Source of the DNA: Planctomycetota bacterium
GTDB taxonomy: Bacteria > Planctomycetota > Phycisphaerae > UBA1845
Assembly: GCA_016208685.1 (NCBI GenBank)
Contig: JACQXM010000015.1
Span: 141,098 to 205,097 of the forward strand
Direction: 5' to 3'
DNA length: 64,000 bases
Both the position numbers and the translations under genes were made by a program. The notes beneath the pieces were generated by a model. That model was not told where the DNA came from. It ran no database searches and saw only the letters and a list, made by a program, of their open reading frames with translations. Shown piece after piece: positions 35,486-44,030 of this stretch. Each line of letters opens with the position of its first letter. The first letter of the stretch is position 1.

Positions 35486-37953
35486 CGTCGTCTCCGTCAA
35501 AGTCGAGATTGATGGAACACTCATGTGACGGCGGGTTGTAGCCCGGCGTCCCCTCTGGGCCGCTGTAACACTGCTGGATCGACCCGATATCGCCAAGGTC
35601 CAGGTCGCCATCCAAATCGCGATCGCCCACCAAACAGCCCAGGCGGCAGGGCGCCTCGATGCAGTCCGGAACGCCCAGGTCCCGGATGCACTGGTCGCGC
35701 GGGTAATCGTCCCAACAGATCAGGCCGTCGAACCAGCAGCAGCGTCCCACGGCCGGGCAGGCGCAGGCCCCCGGCGGCGTGGTCAGCGGGCAACGGTCGT
35801 AGCACTCGGTAATGCCGTCGCCGTCGGTGTCGTCCGGCGGGTCGCAGACGTCGGGAATGCCGTCGAGATCGCAGTCCGGTTCGCAGCCGTCGGGCCGGGT
35901 GTTGCCGTTGCAGTCGGCGCAGGACAGATCGCCGGGCGGGCATTGCAGCACGTCGCAGGGATCGGCGATGCCGTTGCTGTTGCAGTCGGGTTGGCACTCG
36001 TCCGGCATGCCGTTGGCGTCGCAGTCCACGCTGCCGCCGCACGGCGGGGCGCAGTCCGCGGCGGCACAGTCAAGGTCGCAGGAATCGGGAACGCCATTGC
36101 CGTTGCAGTCGATGATGTCGAGCTTGGGACCGATGGTGGGCGCCGACAGCTCCATGGGAAATCCCGGCTTGAAGACGCCGATGGTCACGCTGGTGGCCTC
36201 CGGCTCGACGTTGGTGTCGAAGCCGAAGCTGTAGATGGAGTCGAAGCGCAAGGCGTTGGCGTCGGGATTGTTGACGTAGGTAGCCGTGGACCATACCACC
36301 GCGTTGCCCGCCACTCCGCCCGGCCAGTCGGTCAGGTCGTACGTCTCGCCGCTGTGATGGTCGACATCGTGGAACCAGATGTTGGCCACGATGGCCGCGG
36401 CGGGCAGCGGCACGCTGAACAGCCGCGCGCCGCGGTCGGAGTTCAGGTTCTGGAGGGCGTAGGAATAGCGCCAGACACCGCTGTTGGTGAGCGTGGCTTT
36501 GGCGGCAAGGATGAAAAGTCCTTCACCGGGAACGCGCAGGTCGGTTTCCACGACCTCGGGATCGGCGTCCTGCCAGGCTCGGACCGCGGCCTGCTGTCGT
36601 TGTGTCTGCCATGCGTCATCGATCAGCACCTGATAGACGAACGGCTCCGGCTCCGCGACCAGTACCTCGCGGTAGGAGGCACTGTTGTCCTGATTACCGG
36701 CGGAGGAGTCGTCGGGGTGGACGTAATGCCCCTCGATGAAGTACCGGGCGCCGGGATTGAACGCCGGGTCCAGGTCCGCGTCGTGCACTTGCAGCCGCCG
36801 ATCGACCTTGGAAGTGATGGAGGGCGCGGTCCACGGATAGGGGAAGTAGCCCGTGTGCGGGTTCACCTGCGAACGTGGGCTCATGTTCGACTGCGCCCCG
36901 TTGAGGGCGGCGCTGTACGGGTCGCTGCATCCCACGCCGAGCTGGGTTCCGTCCGTGGGATCGCGGCACGTCGAACACATGCTCGAAGCGATCGTCCTTC
37001 AGGCGGTAGAGGTTCTGGATGATGACGGGGTGCTGGTTGGTGTACGCCACCCAATCCGCGCGTTCGGTGCCGATGTTGCAGGCGGTGGTCCCGATGGCAT
37101 AGGCGGTAATGTCCCCGACCCGTGGCTCGTAGCGCTGCACACTCTGCAGTTCGGCGACGATGACGTCACTGCCGGTGGGGGAACCGCCCCCGCCGTCCTT
37201 GAGCGCGTAGGGGAGGCCGCCGCAGGAACTGGGTGCGTCGGGCAGTTCCTTGTCGGAGAGCAGGGTCGCGGACAGGTGCATCCGGCCAATGACGGTTCCC
37301 GCCGCCGGTAGCCCCAACTGCGCCGCCCAGGCATCCGTCACCAACAGCTCGGCCACCAGCGACAGCTCGCCGCCGCGCCGCTGGAGCATGGTGTCGCCGG
37401 ACATCCAAACCGGTGTGGCCTCCTGCGCGGGAGCCAGTGTGCTGGAGAGGTAAAGAACGCCGTGCTCCGCCTCAACCAGCAGATTCCCCAATACCATGCG
37501 TTCGCCGGGGCGATCGACGAGCATGGCGCCGCAAGCCTCGAACGCCCCGTCCACCAGGCTCGGGGCACCGCCGACAAACTCCAGTCGCAACCACCCGTCG
37601 GGACTGATAACCAGCGCGACGTGCGTGCCCGCGGATTCCTCATCCAACTGCCCCTGGTAAACGAACTCCAGCTCCAGGTCCGCCAGGGCCGTGGGATCGA
37701 AATCGAACGTGACTACGCCTTCGAGTTGACCTTCGGCAACGGTCCGAGTTTCGCCGCCCCCTGGGACCGTCCCGTCGACATCCTTCGGGACTCGCGCCTC
37801 TCGATCGACCCCACCCTGTGGCGTCGGCGCAACACGGTCCTCCGACCGCGCCGGTGCCGCGGCGATGGAACCCCAAACCGTGGTCAGTGCCAGTCCGAAG
37901 GTGACGGCAACGAATGGCGAATGGTAAAGATGGTGCCTCCGTGGGCCGCTCAT
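35433..37953 (-). pseudogene. secreted dockerin protein with internal frameshift/deletion
   Basis: The ATG at 37953 has AAGGAGGGG just upstream and a signal peptide (VAVTFGLALTTVWGSIAAAPA). The frame runs to RLKDDRFEH near 36980 and then loses sense, while homologous-looking sequence continues in another frame as MCSTCRDPTDGTQLGVGCSDPYSAALNG. From memory of this planctomycete family, about 15 residues (of the type QIGxSWLKHGF) normally sit between those parts. A short deletion with frame loss is therefore likely, though an assembly error is possible. The second part carries repeated DCNGNGVPDSCDxDC units (thrombospondin-type-3-like Ca-binding) and a dockerin end (GDRDLDGDLDLGDI, DFDGDDDVDLLDW). 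Driven by the sigma-54 promoter at 38221. Confidence 0.7.
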
Positions 37954-38220
37954 ACGCCCCTCCTTTTCGGAGTAGTCGGCGCCCGGAGGAACGAGAGCCG
38001 CGGCTCCCGGCCTTCGTGTGCTTTTTCGGCGGCCTCCCATCGCGGGCCGGATCTCTCACGGCCTACGCGATCAAGCTCCGTCCGTCGTTGCTTTCCGCTC
38101 CCTCGCGCACGACGGCCGTTGCCGCCGCACCCGGCGTTTTCCTGCCTCGCGCGGACTCCTCGAACCACCGTCCGCCGCACAAACAGGACCGGGCGCACCC
38201 TCTCCTTTACCCCCCAATGC

Positions 38221-38237
38221 AGCAATCTCCATGCCAG
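38221..38237 (-). promoter_or_regulatory. sigma-54 (-24/-12) promoter
   Basis: On the minus strand the site reads CTGGCATGGAGATTGCT, a full match to YTGGCAYGRNNNTTGCW with 10 bp between GG and GC. It faces the dockerin gene starting at 37953, giving a leader of about 255 bases with no gene in it. The enhancer-like palindrome at 38381 lies ~168 bp further upstream. Confidence 0.75.
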
Positions 38238-38380
38238 CGGCTTCCCGGAGCGAGGTTAAGAATCTTATCAAGAAAACGGACGAGCCCCGCCGGCGGTGCC
38301 CGACCGGGCCATTCCCCACCGCCGGTCGCGGGATTTCACCCACCGTACGGGCGGCCGATGGCCTTGGCGTGCGGCGAGCC

Positions 38381-38400
38381 TTTCTCATTTTTGAGAAACC
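38381..38400. promoter_or_regulatory. palindrome, candidate enhancer (UAS), second copy
   Basis: TTTCTCATTTTTGAGAAA followed by CC is identical over 20 bases to 1291-1310. It is AT-rich in an otherwise very GC-rich gap and lies about 168 bp upstream of the -12 element of the minus-strand sigma-54 promoter. The rest of the 38041-38661 gap holds no gene that I can support. Confidence 0.5.
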
Positions 38401-38661
38401 CGCGGGACGCGAAGGCGGCGGCGGCGACGCCCACATGCGCGGCGCGCGGGTCGTCGGGGCAGTCCGGCGTCGGCGACAGGGGAGTCGCGCCCGGTCCGGC
38501 GCTCGGCGTGGTGCCCGCACGCGACACAGGTACTTCGGCTTGAATCGCCCGGCGCAGGGCTGAGAACGGGCCATGTGATTCCGTCCCCCCGCGCAGCCGA
38601 TAATCCCGGCGACGGCGGGCGGCGTGCGCGCGCCGGGAGGACTTCCGGGAGGCCGCGCCCT

Positions 38662-39372
38662 GTGCCCACCAGCGTACCCTACGCCCTCCCCATCATGGCC
38701 TCCGTGGCGCGACAGCTCCGTCCCGCCAGCGTGCTCGACGTCGGCGTGGGGTTCGGCAAGTACGGCTTCCTCTTCCGCGAATACACCGACATCTGGAACC
38801 TGGAGCACGTGGGCCGGTACGGGCGGGAGCACTGGCGCACACGGATCGAGGGCGTCGAGGCCACGCCGGAGTACATCACGCCGCTTCATCGCTACGTGTA
38901 TGACGAGATCCACCTCGGTGACGTACGGGAAGTCGTTCCGCGCCTCGGTACGTATGACGTAATCGTCATGGGCGACGTGCTCGAGCATTTCACCAGGGCG
39001 GACGGCGACGCGCTGCTCGACGCCCTGTACGCCCGTGCACGGCAGTGCCTGCTGCTGACCTTCCCCATCGACTGCGCGCCCAACGCCGGCGTGCTCGGCA
39101 ATCCCTACGAAGCGCATCGCAGCGCGTGGAACCGCAAGAGCTTTCGTCGCTTCCCCCAGGTAGGCTACAAGCGGCTCGAAGGCTACTCGGCCCTGGTCGC
39201 CCTTACTCCACCGTCGCAGCGACCGCCGCTGCTGACCGCCAGTTTCGCGGCACGACGGCGCAGCGGATGGAAACAGACGGTTGCGTGGGTCCTGGTGAAC
39301 ACGCTGGGAGCAGGCAACGCCTCACGGCTGGCTTCCTGGGTTGCCGGTAGGCGAATCGCGCTGCGGACCTGA
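38662..39372 (+). CDS. class I SAM-dependent methyltransferase
   Basis: GTG 38662 is preferred because GGGAGG stands nine bases upstream and the preceding 29 codons of the ORF track look noncoding. The 236-residue product has the Rossmann methyltransferase signatures: motif I VLDVGVGFGKYGFL near residue 25 and YDVIVMGDVLEHF near residue 100 for the motif after beta-4. It also has an acidic residue after beta-2 (IEGVEATPEY). A C-terminal extension of basic and hydrophobic residues follows. The substrate is unknown. Similar small methyltransferases often modify glycans or lipids. It lies alone on the plus strand, divergent from the broken dockerin gene. Confidence 0.8.
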   Translation: MPTSVPYALPIMASVARQLRPASVLDVGVGFGKYGFLFREYTDIWNLEHVGRYGREHWRTRIEGVEATPEYITPLHRYVYDEIHLGDVREVVPRLGTYDVIVMGDVLEHFTRADGDALLDALYARARQCLLLTFPIDCAPNAGVLGNPYEAHRSAWNRKSFRRFPQVGYKRLEGYSALVALTPPSQRPPLLTASFAARRRSGWKQTVAWVLVNTLGAGNASRLASWVAGRRIALRT

Positions 39373-39743
39373 TCCGGCGATGCGACAGCCGCCCATTGCG
39401 GTTCCCACCGACGCCGCGATCCGGGGCGAGGGCGGCGCAATGGGAAACCAGGGGACCTCCGGGCGTGCCGTGTTCCGGCGCGAGGCAAGTGGTCGTGCCC
39501 CCCGCGGCACGTTCGCGGTCCGGCGGGAGCCATGCAGCGCCCGCCGGTAGGGTGGTGGCTCCCCGGGGGCGGGCTCGCCGGTGAATGTGTGGTGCCCGGC
39601 TGTTTTTTGGTATGATGCTGTAAGAGCTTGTCCGGTGAGGGCGACCCCGGCTCGGAATCCGCACGAAAAGGCGTTATACTGCGGGAGCATGGGCGTCAGC
39701 ACCCATCGAAACCATTGGTTAAACACCTGAAGGAGTGTGTCTT
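39373..39743 (+). promoter_or_regulatory. 371-bp intergenic region with hairpin and -10 boxes
   Basis: GGGAGCCA at 39525 and TGGCTCCC at 39556 form an 8-bp inverted repeat with a ~23-base GC-rich interior, possibly a terminator for the methyltransferase gene or a dispersed hairpin repeat. TATGAT (about 39611) and TATACT (39675-39680) are plausible -10 boxes for the gene at 39744, but no convincing -35 pairs with either. I see no gene here. Confidence 0.4.
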
Positions 39744-41612
39744 ATGCCGCGGAAGTTGATGCTCAGTCTATCGTGTCTGCTCTTCCTGGCGGGCGCGCCG
39801 GTGCAAGCCGGTGACCCGATGAAGGAAGCCATCGCCACGTTGCCCGCCGACGCGATGGGCTTTGCTTGCGTTCCCAGCCTCAAGTCGCTCGACGCGAACT
39901 TCCAGCAGGCGATTAACGATCTTAATCTGCAGCCCTTCGTGCAGCCGCCGGCCAATTCGTTGGTGGCGCTCATCAAGCAGAACCTGCCCATGTTCGCCGC
40001 GCTGGACGAAAGCGGCGCGTTCGCCATCGTCCTGATGCCCGCCGAGACCCTCATGGACTTAAGCAACGCCACGGCGCTGGTGGTCCCTGCGGCCGATCCC
40101 AAGGCCATGCTCGAGGGCATGGGCGGGCAGCCGGGCGAAGGCGGCGTCTGGTCGGTGAGCATGATGGGCCAGCCCAGCTACGCCATCTCCGGCGACAAGC
40201 GGATCGTGGTCACGCAGTCGGCCGAGGTCGCCAAGAAGTTCGCCGAGAGCAAGGGCGGGCTTGATGCCAAACTCAAGCCCGGAGAGATCAAGGCGCTGGA
40301 GGGTCTCGACCTGGCCATCTGGCTGGACGGCGACCGGATGCTCAAGCTGTTCAAGCCGCAGATCGACGGGCTGGTGGCGATGGCCACTATGATGCAGGCG
40401 GGCTCCGGCCCAGTGGGCATGAAGCAGGCGGAAGCCACTAAGAACCAGGTCAACATGCTGGTGGAGGGCACGTCGTCGCTGGGCCTGGGCGTGTCGCTCA
40501 AGAAGCCCGGGCTGAGCCTGCGTCTGGCCATGACCAGCAAGCCGGGCAGCGAGCTTTCCAAGCAAATGAAGGTCAAACCCACCGCGGAGTCTCTGCTCAA
40601 AGGACTCCCTGGTGACAAATACATGGCGGTCTTCGGGCAGACGGCCGACCCCTCACAGATGAAGGCCTCCATGAAGGCCTTCGACCCCTATTTCGGCATG
40701 CTGGAGGCGGTCGAAGGCATCGACAAGGAGAAGGTGGGGCAGCTCAAGTCCGTCGTGGAAGAGTGGCTGCCCATGATGAGCGGCCTCCGCGGCGCGCTGC
40801 GGTCCACGCCGGACGGAAGCGACGGACTGTTCGGCGCCTCCCTGCTCATCGACACTTCGGACGCCAAGAAGTGGCTGGACCTGACGGGCAAGGCGGTGGA
40901 ACTCGCCAAGAAGCTGGTCACTGAGTCCACCAACGAGCACATCGACGCCGACGTCAAGAAAGCGGTCGAGGCCATCACCTTCAAGGCCGACGCCGAGGAC
41001 GCCGGGTCGGTCAAAACGTGTCATCTGAAATTCGACGTGGCTAAGGTCGCGGAGATGGACGACGAGGAGAAAGAGGAACTGGGCAAGGTCCTGGGCAAGG
41101 ACGGGTTGCTGCTGCGTCTGGCGGCCGTGGACGGAAACACCGTGGCCGTCACCTTCGGCGGCGGCGCCGCCGGCATGGGCAAGCTCGTGGAAGCGGCGAA
41201 AAAGAAGGAGTCGCCGCTGGATGCCGACGCGGGAATCAAGAAGGTCGCCACCAATCTCCCCGCCGAGCGGGCGTCCGTGTTGTACTTGGCGGTGGATCAG
41301 ATCATTGCCGGCATTCAGCATGTGATGAAGGCGGTCGACGAGGAAGAGCTGCCGGTGACCATGCCGACCATCGATGCGCCGCTGGCCATGAGCGCAACGG
41401 GTGGAGATGAATGGTCGCGGTTCGACATCTTCCTGCCCACGGAGTTGCTGGTGGCGGCCAAGAACGCCGGCATGGCCATGATGGGCGGTCCACCGCCGGC
41501 GGCGGGCGCTCCGGGCGCCGCGGCCCCGCCGGGCGGTGCTGCGCCGTCGACGGCCGCGGGCGGCAACGAGAAGCCCAAGAGCGACAAGCCCAAGGAAATC
41601 AGTCCGAAGTAG
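39744..41612 (+). CDS. exported protein of unknown function
   Basis: ATG 39744 follows GAAGGAG by eight bases and opens a clear signal peptide (LMLSLSCLLFLAGAPVQA). The 622-residue body alternates amphipathic helices and strands. It is rich in Lys/Asp/Glu (for example EMDDEEKEELGKVLGKDG) and ends in a Pro/Ala/Gly then Lys-rich tail (GGNEKPKSDKPKEISPK). I do not recognise a domain and see no catalytic motif or lipobox. It is followed 28 bp later by another large exported protein and then by SppA, so the three probably form a transcription unit acting in the periplasm. The pair may be envelope proteins handled by the peptidase, which is inference. Confidence 0.7.
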   Translation: MPRKLMLSLSCLLFLAGAPVQAGDPMKEAIATLPADAMGFACVPSLKSLDANFQQAINDLNLQPFVQPPANSLVALIKQNLPMFAALDESGAFAIVLMPAETLMDLSNATALVVPAADPKAMLEGMGGQPGEGGVWSVSMMGQPSYAISGDKRIVVTQSAEVAKKFAESKGGLDAKLKPGEIKALEGLDLAIWLDGDRMLKLFKPQIDGLVAMATMMQAGSGPVGMKQAEATKNQVNMLVEGTSSLGLGVSLKKPGLSLRLAMTSKPGSELSKQMKVKPTAESLLKGLPGDKYMAVFGQTADPSQMKASMKAFDPYFGMLEAVEGIDKEKVGQLKSVVEEWLPMMSGLRGALRSTPDGSDGLFGASLLIDTSDAKKWLDLTGKAVELAKKLVTESTNEHIDADVKKAVEAITFKADAEDAGSVKTCHLKFDVAKVAEMDDEEKEELGKVLGKDGLLLRLAAVDGNTVAVTFGGGAAGMGKLVEAAKKKESPLDADAGIKKVATNLPAERASVLYLAVDQIIAGIQHVMKAVDEEELPVTMPTIDAPLAMSATGGDEWSRFDIFLPTELLVAAKNAGMAMMGGPPPAAGAPGAAAPPGGAAPSTAAGGNEKPKSDKPKEISPK

Positions 41613-41640
41613 CGAGATTGCAAGGGGGTGTGCGCGAGCG

Positions 41641-44025
41641 ATGAACGGGGTGACGAGGTTCAATAGGCGCGTCCGCGCCGGCCGCCGGCCGAGCGCGCGG
41701 CGCGAATGCAGGGTCCGATCAAGCGCCGCCGTCCTCGCATTGGGATTCGTGGCGATGGGGCCCGCAGCCCCAGCCCCGGGTGAGCTCCGCGGCTCGCCGG
41801 TCGCATCTCGCGTGCCGGAGCCCGCGCCGCCGACTCCCGCGGACGCGCCGACGCCCGACGCACCGCGACCACCCGATCCACCGCCACCCGCAGAACCGGC
41901 GGCGGAGGCTTCTCCACCGGCACCGGGCGCTCCCGCCGCCGGCATAACCGAGCCGGCGCCGCCCGCGGCGCCGGAACCGGCGATCAAGCCGCGGTTCGAG
42001 CTTCGCGTTCCATCCGTTCGCCGCCTCATTACGGCGGCCGCCGCCTCCAAGTCCGGGGTGTTCGTGCACCGGGCGGGCGCGATCTTCCTCGACATGGCGT
42101 CGGCGTCATCCGAGGGCGTTGATCGGGACGAGGTGCTCACCATTCTCGACCAGATCCAGGCCTGGCCCGACACGGCCATCGACGGCGTCACCTTCGCCCC
42201 TGATTCGGAGGGCCGTGCCCGTTGGGCCCTGCGGCTGGACTGGCCGCTCGCCGATCTGCACTCCCGGCTGCGGGCGGTGCTCGCCGCCCCCGCCGCCCAG
42301 GACATGCTGCGCGGCGTGCGCCTGGCGGCTGTCGAGGAGGGGCGCTACGAGCTCCGGCTCGCGGATACCACCCTGGCGCACCTGCTGACCGGCGGGGACT
42401 CGCGTGCCATCCTTGCGTCACACCTCGATCTGCCCTTTCCGGCGCAGGTGTGTTCGGATTTGGGCGGCGAAATCGCAGGGGCCGAACCGCTGCTGGCGGG
42501 GCGACTGAACCTGGCGGCCACCGAGAAGGACAGCGGCGCGACCTTCTTTTCATCGATTAACTTCCTTTCCAGCGTGGACTACCGCGGCGGAGTAGCCGCC
42601 GACGGCGCGTGGTCCGAGGCGCTGGACGTCCGCTGGCCGGCGCTGACCGGCATGGGCGCCAAGATGTTCCTGGGGAAGGTCAAACCCACGTTCTTCGTCC
42701 CTGCCGAAGCCTTCGCCGCCCTGGCGGTGAGCAGCATGATGGCACCGGGCATGCTGGATTCGATGGCCGGCTTCGGGCAACAGGTGGCGATGAGCGCCGA
42801 AGGGGAGCTTTCCATCGAAGGTGAAGCCAAGCCCGGCCCGCTGCTCAGCCACGGGGGCGAGGAGGTTTGTGTGGCGCTCCTTCCCGGCAGCGGCTTCCTT
42901 CCCATGCCCGACGTCGTGGCGCAGGTTCGCGCCAAGGGGGTGGATCGGTTCGTCGAGGACACGCGGGAGGCGATCGAAGCCATCAACAACCGACACCGTG
43001 AGCGCGAGGAACGCCCTCCCTGGCGGGAGGTAGAGGTGCGCGGCCGCACCGTGTTCTACCGCGCAAGCGGAGACGCCGGCGCCGGCCTGATGATGCCGCT
43101 GACCATGCACCCCGTTCTCTTCCTCACCCGGGACAGTGACGCTGCCGGAAAGGAACGCGACTACCTGGCGCTGGCGTTCACCAGCACCGCGCCGGAGCAG
43201 TTCGTCCGCCGGTGGGTGGATCTGCCGCGGGCCAAGGATCGGCGCTTGGTGCCGGAGTCCGGCAAGACGGACGGCCAGCTCTGGGTGAATTGGAAGCAGC
43301 TTTACCGCTGGGTGCAGCCCTACGTGGAGATCGCGCTGAGTGCCGCCTCCGTGGAGACATTGCTGCCCGCGGTCAAGGAAGTGGAGGGTTCGCTCAGCGA
43401 AGCGCGGGCCACGGCCGACATGAAGTACTCCGGCCTATCGGTGGTGCACAGCGGGCCGCTGCCGCTGGGGATCGCCCTCGTCCCCATGCTCGCGGCAGCC
43501 TCGCTGGAAGCCGATGATTCCGGCACCAGCGATCTGGCCCGTGAACGCCTGGCGAGCGAGCGCCTGAAGGTGCTCTACCATCATTGCAAGCTCTTTCAGA
43601 AGGACCTGGGGCGCTGGCCGGCCGAGCTCCGGGAGCTGGAGGGGTACGTCGATTTCCAGGGGAACCCGCGGCTCCTCAAGCTCGAGCTTTCGGCGCGCAA
43701 GCAGCGCAGCCGCTGGTTCGAAGAACTGCTCAAAGGTGAAGACGAGGACGAGACGGAAGAAGAGGCCGACGAACTCCCCGACGAACTCCCCGACGAACTC
43801 CCCGACGAACTGGACACCGATCTGTTCGTGATCGACTGGAAGCGCGATCGCTGGAGCCTGGGGTTCGCGCCCGGGACCTTCGAGCACCTCGAGAAGCTGT
43901 TCATCGACCAGGACGGCCGACTGCACCGCGTTCCCAAGACGACGACCACCGACTCTGCCGCGGCGAAGAAGCCTGCGGACGTGACTCCGGCGGAGGGCGG
44001 TTCACAAGAGAAAGCGAAGGAGTAA
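41641..44025 (+). CDS. exported Pro-rich protein of unknown function
   Basis: I start at ATG 41641 (AAGGGGG upstream); the ORF track runs back into the previous gene. The 794-residue product has a basic N-terminus and a hydrophobic export segment (SSAAVLALGFVAMGPAAPAP). A Pro/Ala-rich linker (PDAPRPPDPPPPAEPAAE) leads to a large mixed alpha/beta region without recognisable motifs. Near the C-terminus there is a pseudopilin-like stretch (LYHHCKLFQKDLGRWPAELREL). An acidic segment with exact LPDE repeats follows, then a Lys/Ala-rich tail. It lies 5 bp upstream of sppA, which argues for co-expression. The function is unknown. Confidence 0.7.
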   Translation: MNGVTRFNRRVRAGRRPSARRECRVRSSAAVLALGFVAMGPAAPAPGELRGSPVASRVPEPAPPTPADAPTPDAPRPPDPPPPAEPAAEASPPAPGAPAAGITEPAPPAAPEPAIKPRFELRVPSVRRLITAAAASKSGVFVHRAGAIFLDMASASSEGVDRDEVLTILDQIQAWPDTAIDGVTFAPDSEGRARWALRLDWPLADLHSRLRAVLAAPAAQDMLRGVRLAAVEEGRYELRLADTTLAHLLTGGDSRAILASHLDLPFPAQVCSDLGGEIAGAEPLLAGRLNLAATEKDSGATFFSSINFLSSVDYRGGVAADGAWSEALDVRWPALTGMGAKMFLGKVKPTFFVPAEAFAALAVSSMMAPGMLDSMAGFGQQVAMSAEGELSIEGEAKPGPLLSHGGEEVCVALLPGSGFLPMPDVVAQVRAKGVDRFVEDTREAIEAINNRHREREERPPWREVEVRGRTVFYRASGDAGAGLMMPLTMHPVLFLTRDSDAAGKERDYLALAFTSTAPEQFVRRWVDLPRAKDRRLVPESGKTDGQLWVNWKQLYRWVQPYVEIALSAASVETLLPAVKEVEGSLSEARATADMKYSGLSVVHSGPLPLGIALVPMLAAASLEADDSGTSDLARERLASERLKVLYHHCKLFQKDLGRWPAELRELEGYVDFQGNPRLLKLELSARKQRSRWFEELLKGEDEDETEEEADELPDELPDELPDELDTDLFVIDWKRDRWSLGFAPGTFEHLEKLFIDQDGRLHRVPKTTTTDSAAAKKPADVTPAEGGSQEKAKE
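43768..43812 (+). repeat. 12-bp in-frame tandem repeat (DELP)
   Basis: GACGAACTCCCC occurs three times without change (43768-43803) and a fourth copy begins at 43804 before diverging. It encodes DELPDELPDELP then DEL. Because the unit is a multiple of three, copy number could vary between strains without breaking the gene. Confidence 0.85.
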
Positions 44026-44030
44026 CACCC

